12,123 bases of DNA from Pseudomonadota bacterium. Its GTDB lineage: Bacteria > Pseudomonadota > Alphaproteobacteria > Acetobacterales > Acetobacteraceae. The position numbers and the translations under genes were made by a program. The notes under the pieces were generated by a model. The model had not been told where the DNA came from and did no database searches. It worked only from the letters and a program-made list of their open reading frames with translations. The stretch is from contig JAJXSZ010000057.1 in NCBI GenBank assembly GCA_021784255.1, positions 1-12,123 on the forward strand, given 5' to 3'. This document shows, piece after piece, positions 11,835 to 12,123 of the stretch (its first letter is position 1; each line of letters opens with the position of its first letter).

Positions 11835-11870
11835 CCTCCCGGCGCCACGATGGCGCCTCCTCCCGGCGCC
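11835..11870 (-). promoter_or_regulatory. Duplicated SD block with two mutually exclusive hairpins before isobutyryl-CoA dehydrogenase
   Basis: The 12-mer GGCGCCGGGAGG occurs twice, at 11870-11859 and 11846-11835, 24 bases apart. GGCGCC occurs a third time between them (11857-11852). Two stems share that middle copy. One is GGCGCC with a GGGAGGA loop (11870-11852). The other is GGCGCCA-TCG-TGGCGCC (11857-11841), a perfect 7-bp stem abutting the SD used by ATG 11830. The upstream AGGAGG is well spaced for GTG 11848, and that GTG lies inside the second stem. The repeats are seen directly; a regulatory role is inference. Confidence 0.5.
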
Positions 11871-11962
11871 GTCCAGAACCCCGCCAACGCCGCGCCAAGC
11901 TTGCATTGATCGCCCCGCGCCGAGCGTCGCACGGCAAGATTGCGCCTCAGGGCGGCAGGCCG

Positions 11963-11976
11963 GCGAAACTTTTCGC
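11963..11976. promoter_or_regulatory. 14-bp dyad GCGAAA-CT-TTTCGC, candidate operator
   Basis: A perfect 6-bp inverted repeat around a 2-base centre lies 133 bases before ATG 11830. It is the most AT-rich patch of this spacer. On the minus strand it is preceded by CTT and followed by CGG. It may be a regulator site for the operon. No convincing sigma-70 boxes are visible nearby; TTGCCG near 11931-11936 is the best weak -35 candidate. Confidence 0.3.
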
Positions 11977-11998
11977 AAGCGTCCCGGCGGACCTCCCG

Positions 11999-12038
11999 CG
12001 GCACGCTCCGGCCGGCGGCGCGCCGACGCCGCGTGCCG
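11999..12038 (-). terminator. Stem-loop directly after the upstream gene
   Basis: A perfect 8-bp stem (CGGCACGC / GCGTGCCG) with a 24-base GC-rich loop starts immediately after the TAA at 12041-12039. The loop itself is rich in GGC/GCC and can fold further. No U-tract follows, so this is terminator-like rather than a classical intrinsic terminator. It separates the upstream gene from the isobutyryl-CoA dehydrogenase operon. Confidence 0.45.
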
Positions 12039-12123
12039 TTACGCTGCCGCCGCCGGCGCGCCGGCCGCTGCCAGCGCCGGGCGACCGAGCAGGCAATCCG
12101 ACAATTTCTCCGCCATCATCATG
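12039..12123 (-). CDS. C-terminal end of an upstream gene, probably a GMC-family oxidoreductase (partial)
   Basis: Twenty-seven codons before a TAA read MMMAEKLSDCLLGRPALAAA followed by GAPAAAA. The pattern of small hydrophobic residues then AEK-x-(S/A)D-x(2)-L/I-x-G matches the extreme C-terminus of glucose-methanol-choline oxidoreductases (choline or alcohol dehydrogenases), where a conserved NTNAPT-like stretch comes just before it. That stretch is outside the window, so the family call rests on a short tail. The run of methionines could be mistaken for a start, but a 27-codon gene ending in alanines with no visible ribosome site is less likely than a 3' end. Confidence 0.45.
   Translation of the reverse strand, partial: MMMAEKLSDCLLGRPALAAAGAPAAAA

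Noticed and set aside
11849..12004. Extension of the isobutyryl-CoA dehydrogenase frame to an ATG at 12004
   Set aside because: The added residues run through the dyad and spacer and are arginine-rich. ATG 11830 or GTG 11848 have ribosome sites and fit the family's N-terminus.

Overview
The window is GC-rich DNA (roughly 70% by eye) that looks like the chromosome of a proteobacterium able to use branched-chain and probably aromatic amino acids. The full-length fused indolepyruvate oxidoreductase, the liu-type leucine genes and the high-GC codon bias point to Alphaproteobacteria (possibly an Acetobacteraceae or other Rhodospirillales member). The placement is inferred from gene content only. 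Every gene I can support lies on the minus strand, so transcription runs from high to low coordinates.

Layout in transcription order. (1) 12123-12039: the last 27 codons of an upstream gene, probably a GMC-family flavin oxidoreductase, with a stem-loop directly after its stop. (2) A 208-bp spacer (12038-11831) with a 14-bp dyad and a duplicated Shine-Dalgarno/hairpin block next to the first operon gene. (3) A tight six-gene cluster, 11830-3364, with spacings of 25, 10, 7, -1 and 2 bases: isobutyryl-CoA dehydrogenase, 3-hydroxyisobutyrate dehydrogenase (mmsB), an AMP-forming acyl-CoA synthetase, isovaleryl-CoA dehydrogenase (liuA/ivd), and methylcrotonoyl-CoA carboxylase beta (liuB) and alpha (liuD) subunits. 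(4) A 209-bp spacer (3363-3155) with a 9-bp terminator-like hairpin just after the carboxylase, a second GC hairpin and a 21-bp dyad. (5) 3154 to the window's left edge: a fused indolepyruvate ferredoxin oxidoreductase, cut off at its C-terminus.

Together the cluster joins two steps of valine breakdown (isobutyryl-CoA to methacrylyl-CoA; 3-hydroxyisobutyrate to methylmalonate semialdehyde) to two steps of leucine breakdown (isovaleryl-CoA to 3-methylcrotonyl-CoA to 3-methylglutaconyl-CoA). The acyl-CoA synthetase could feed in free short-chain acids. The hydratases, 3-hydroxyisobutyryl-CoA hydrolase, semialdehyde dehydrogenase and HMG-CoA lyase are not in the window and must be encoded elsewhere. 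The oxidoreductase next door makes acyl-CoA from 2-oxo acids and could supply the same acyl-CoA pool.

The genes belong to known families and I see no clearly new system. The points most worth a second look are the dual start/duplicated SD block before isobutyryl-CoA dehydrogenase, the dyads in the second spacer, and the pairing of the fused oxidoreductase with branched-chain acyl-CoA genes. I saw no mobile element, tRNA, rRNA or CRISPR array.
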